Assembly (NCBI GenBank): GCA_964640935.1
Contig: CAZXIY010000058.1
Span: forward strand, 1 to 7,221
Direction: 5' to 3'
DNA length: 7,221 nt
Source: CAZXIY01 sp964640935
Lineage (GTDB): Archaea > Thermoplasmatota > Thermoplasmata > Methanomassiliicoccales > Methanomethylophilaceae
Position numbers and translations under genes: made by a program. The notes beneath the pieces were generated by a model. That model was not told the origin of the DNA and ran no database searches. It saw only the letters and a list, made by a program, of their open reading frames with translations. Shown one piece after another: positions 5,863 through 7,221 of the stretch (position 1 is its first letter; every line of letters begins with the position of its first letter).

Positions 5863-6465
5863 TCATCTTTTATGATCGTTCCCGAACACGATCATGATCG
5901 CGTTGGTCTTCCAGTAGTATCTTGCATCAAGTTTCACTGGACCTGTGTACGGGAAGAAGCTGTCGAGTTCGGCGATGGATATCTTGCCGCCTTTGCAGAC
6001 GTTCTCGTCCGTTATATCGGGATTTATCATCATGGTCCCGTTCTCCTTGTTCATCCTGACGCTGTAGACGCCGTCCTCGATATCCGGGGACGATATGGTG
6101 TACGGGCCGGTGCGTTCCATTTCGACGATCTTGTCATCCTTGTAGATGTAATCGGAGCAAGCGGCATGATATCTCAGTTTGTATCCGGAGATCACCGCAT
6201 TGTGGAGTTCGAACCTCAGGTCGAGGTTCTCCTTCTCCAATCCGTCGATGTACAGAAGGTTGTTATTGAATTTCTTCGCCAGAGCGTTGAATCTGTCCAC
6301 GCGTTCCTTTATATCCTCGAACGTTACGCCTCCGCGTGACCTCTTTCTGTCGAACTTTCTGAGGTCTTCGTTCTCGTCCTTCAGGATGTTCATTTCGAGT
6401 CTCGCCCTGTCGAGTTCTATCTCGAGCTTCGCGATCCTGCTGATCTCGTTCCCGTTGCAGGTCAT
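5863..6465 (-). CDS. Coiled-coil protein of unknown function paired with the NYN nuclease
   Basis: A 200-residue soluble protein that I do not recognise. Residues about 8-38 form a charged heptad-type coiled coil (LEIELDRARLEMNILKDENE), then a basic linker (KFDRKRSRGG). A second helical or coiled-coil part follows at about 48-92 (LLYIDGLEKENLDLRFEL). The last 100 residues look globular and beta-rich (GPYTISS, DGVYSVRM, GTMMINPD, ARYYWKTNAIMIVFG) and contain two of its three Cys. The start is firm: ATG overlaps the nuclease stop codon as TGATG, and a perfect GGAGG (6473-6477 on the complement) lies 7 bases before it. The coupling suggests it forms a complex with, or regulates, the nuclease. 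The basic linker could touch nucleic acid. There are no membrane segments or signal peptide. Confidence 0.78.
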   Translation of the reverse strand: MTCNGNEISRIAKLEIELDRARLEMNILKDENEDLRKFDRKRSRGGVTFEDIKERVDRFNALAKKFNNNLLYIDGLEKENLDLRFELHNAVISGYKLRYHAACSDYIYKDDKIVEMERTGPYTISSPDIEDGVYSVRMNKENGTMMINPDITDENVCKGGKISIAELDSFFPYTGPVKLDARYYWKTNAIMIVFGNDHKR

Positions 6466-7010
6466 CAGATCGCCTCCGCGAGCGTTCCGTCGTCGGCGTC
6501 TGCCGTTATGCAGTACGTCTGTCTTCTCCTCAGAAGATATTTCTGTGCGTCGATTACCGGAAGTTCGTCCACGAGAGCGAACAGATCGGATGCGAGGATC
6601 AGATCCGAGCTGAGAGAATCGTAGAAGGCGAACACTTCGACCTTCTTTCCCAGTTTTCTGACATTTTCAACGGCGGGGACGAAGTCCCTGTCGCCGCTGA
6701 ACAATATCGCCGTGTCGTAATGATCAGACATCGCCTCGATGCACATCTCGGTGCCGAGGGCCATATCGACCTCCTTCTGCTGGTATCTGTCCTCTCTGAG
6801 ATTCAATTCGAATCCCTTCGATTCCAGATCCCTGAGGGCGATAAGTTTCCAGTCGTTTTCCGAACTGTAGGAATCGAAGATGATCTTTTTCACCACTTCT
6901 CTTCCTTCCGAAGCGATATCCGCGAGTTCGGCGTAATCGATGTGCATTCCTCTGATGTTAAGGATGTTTTTGAGAGAGATGTCGATATTCATGCGGTCTA
7001 TGAAGATCAT
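6465..7010 (-). CDS. NYN-domain (PIN-like) ribonuclease, LabA/DUF88-type
   Basis: A 181-residue protein made almost entirely of a NYN domain, a PIN-like fold whose known members are metal-dependent ribonucleases. The conserved acidic pattern is intact: IDxxN at the N-terminus (Asp5, Asn8), KEVD (Asp82) before a helix, and FSGDRDFVP (Asp107, Asp109), followed by GKKVEVFAF. The C-terminal 30 residues, including RRRQT, lie outside the domain and may bind RNA or the partner. The first ATG at 7010 is preferred over a TTG at 7013 because the domain begins at once with MIFID and an in-frame stop lies upstream. No leaderless-type TATA box is seen before it, so its promoter may lie further right. It is coupled by TGATG to the coiled-coil gene. 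Role inferred: RNA cleavage or processing, possibly in stress or defence. Confidence 0.88.
   Translation of the reverse strand: MIFIDRMNIDISLKNILNIRGMHIDYAELADIASEGREVVKKIIFDSYSSENDWKLIALRDLESKGFELNLREDRYQQKEVDMALGTEMCIEAMSDHYDTAILFSGDRDFVPAVENVRKLGKKVEVFAFYDSLSSDLILASDLFALVDELPVIDAQKYLLRRRQTYCITADADDGTLAEAI
6473..6477 (-). promoter_or_regulatory. Perfect Shine-Dalgarno site of the coiled-coil gene
   Basis: The complement reads GGAGG, 7 bases before the ATG at 6465 and inside the end of the nuclease coding region. It fixes the start of the second gene and supports coupled translation of the pair. Confidence 0.6.
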
Positions 7011-7013
7011 CAA

Positions 7014-7221
7014 ATGGATCCAAAGATGGCCCTGTCAGCCTTCATGAAACTGGTGGCTGTCAATAAGGTATCAGGCGTCATCACGTCTGGGAGTGGTGCC
7101 GTTTTGGCCATAGCTCCTGAGGCAGGAAGAAAGCACGTGATCCAGATGAATCACGCTGCCGTAAGTCCTGCAATCAGAAATGCAGGTAAGTACACTTTCA
7201 CACTCGTTAACGATGCTGATG
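7014..7221 (+). CDS. Open reading frame running off the right edge (3' partial), unknown
   Basis: From ATG 7014 the frame stays open for 69 codons to the window end and reads as a plausible protein (MDPKMALSAFMKLVAVN, later VIQMNHAAVSPAIRNAGKYT and FTLVNDAD). I do not recognise it. Residues 8-32 are moderately hydrophobic; the rest looks beta-rich, as in surface or virion structural proteins, but no motif is diagnostic. ATGs at 7026 and 7044 are other possible starts. The oddity is its position: only 3 bases separate its first ATG from the divergent NYN start, leaving no room for two promoters. It may start later, be a 5'-truncated fragment, or be non-coding. A competing minus-strand frame is open for 50 codons (7221-7071) but is Cys/Ser/Arg-rich and less protein-like. 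Confidence 0.4.
   Translation, partial: MDPKMALSAFMKLVAVNKVSGVITSGSGAVLAIAPEAGRKHVIQMNHAAVSPAIRNAGKYTFTLVNDAD

Noticed and set aside
5861..5877. GATCAT/ATGATC hairpin as terminator of the nuclease operon
   Set aside because: The stem is only 6 bp and overlaps the stop codon; too weak to call, though T runs follow on the minus strand.
7011..7013. TTG as the start of the NYN protein
   Set aside because: It adds one residue before a good ATG at 7010 that begins the domain directly.

Overview
The window looks archaeal, most likely from a Thermoplasmata or Methanomassiliicoccales-type methanogen. This is an inference from three things. Three genes or operons have a TATA-like box centred about 28-30 bases before the start codon, which fits leaderless transcripts. 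Genes on the minus strand are coupled by ATGA or TGATG overlaps. The protein mix also fits: a lipobox lipoprotein, a single-pass surface protein, an MscS channel and a NYN nuclease. No rRNA, tRNA or marker gene is present to confirm it.

Left part (1-1580, plus strand): the C-terminal end of a membrane protein, probably a transporter; an unrecognised 88-residue protein whose last 40 residues have a TBP/ThiF-tail-like pattern; and a PAP2-family membrane phosphatase with an extra C-terminal membrane region and a Cys where the first catalytic motif normally has Lys. A strong hairpin follows its stop codon.

Middle part (1581-2972): a decayed or accessory zone. It holds an orphan promoter-like site with a 9-codon ORF, a perfect 23-bp tandem repeat array (three full copies plus one partial, with a degenerate copy upstream), and a broken gene with two in-frame stops and two frameshifts. 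The C-terminal part of that gene resembles the intact lipoprotein further right. A GC-rich hairpin follows the dead gene. About 230 bases without a gene lead to a perfect 20-bp inverted repeat.

Minus-strand operon A (5772 to 2973): lipoprotein, membrane-anchored beta-rich surface protein and MscS-type mechanosensitive channel. Both junctions are 4-base ATGA overlaps, and one leaderless-type promoter lies before the first gene. The two exported proteins translated with a channel suggest a surface module that senses or modulates membrane tension; this is the best candidate for an undescribed system here.

Minus-strand operon B (7010 to 5863): a NYN/PIN-like ribonuclease with its acidic residues intact, joined by TGATG to a coiled-coil protein of unknown function. 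At the right edge an open reading frame runs off the window on the plus strand, starting only three bases from the NYN start codon, so this boundary may be a rearrangement junction.
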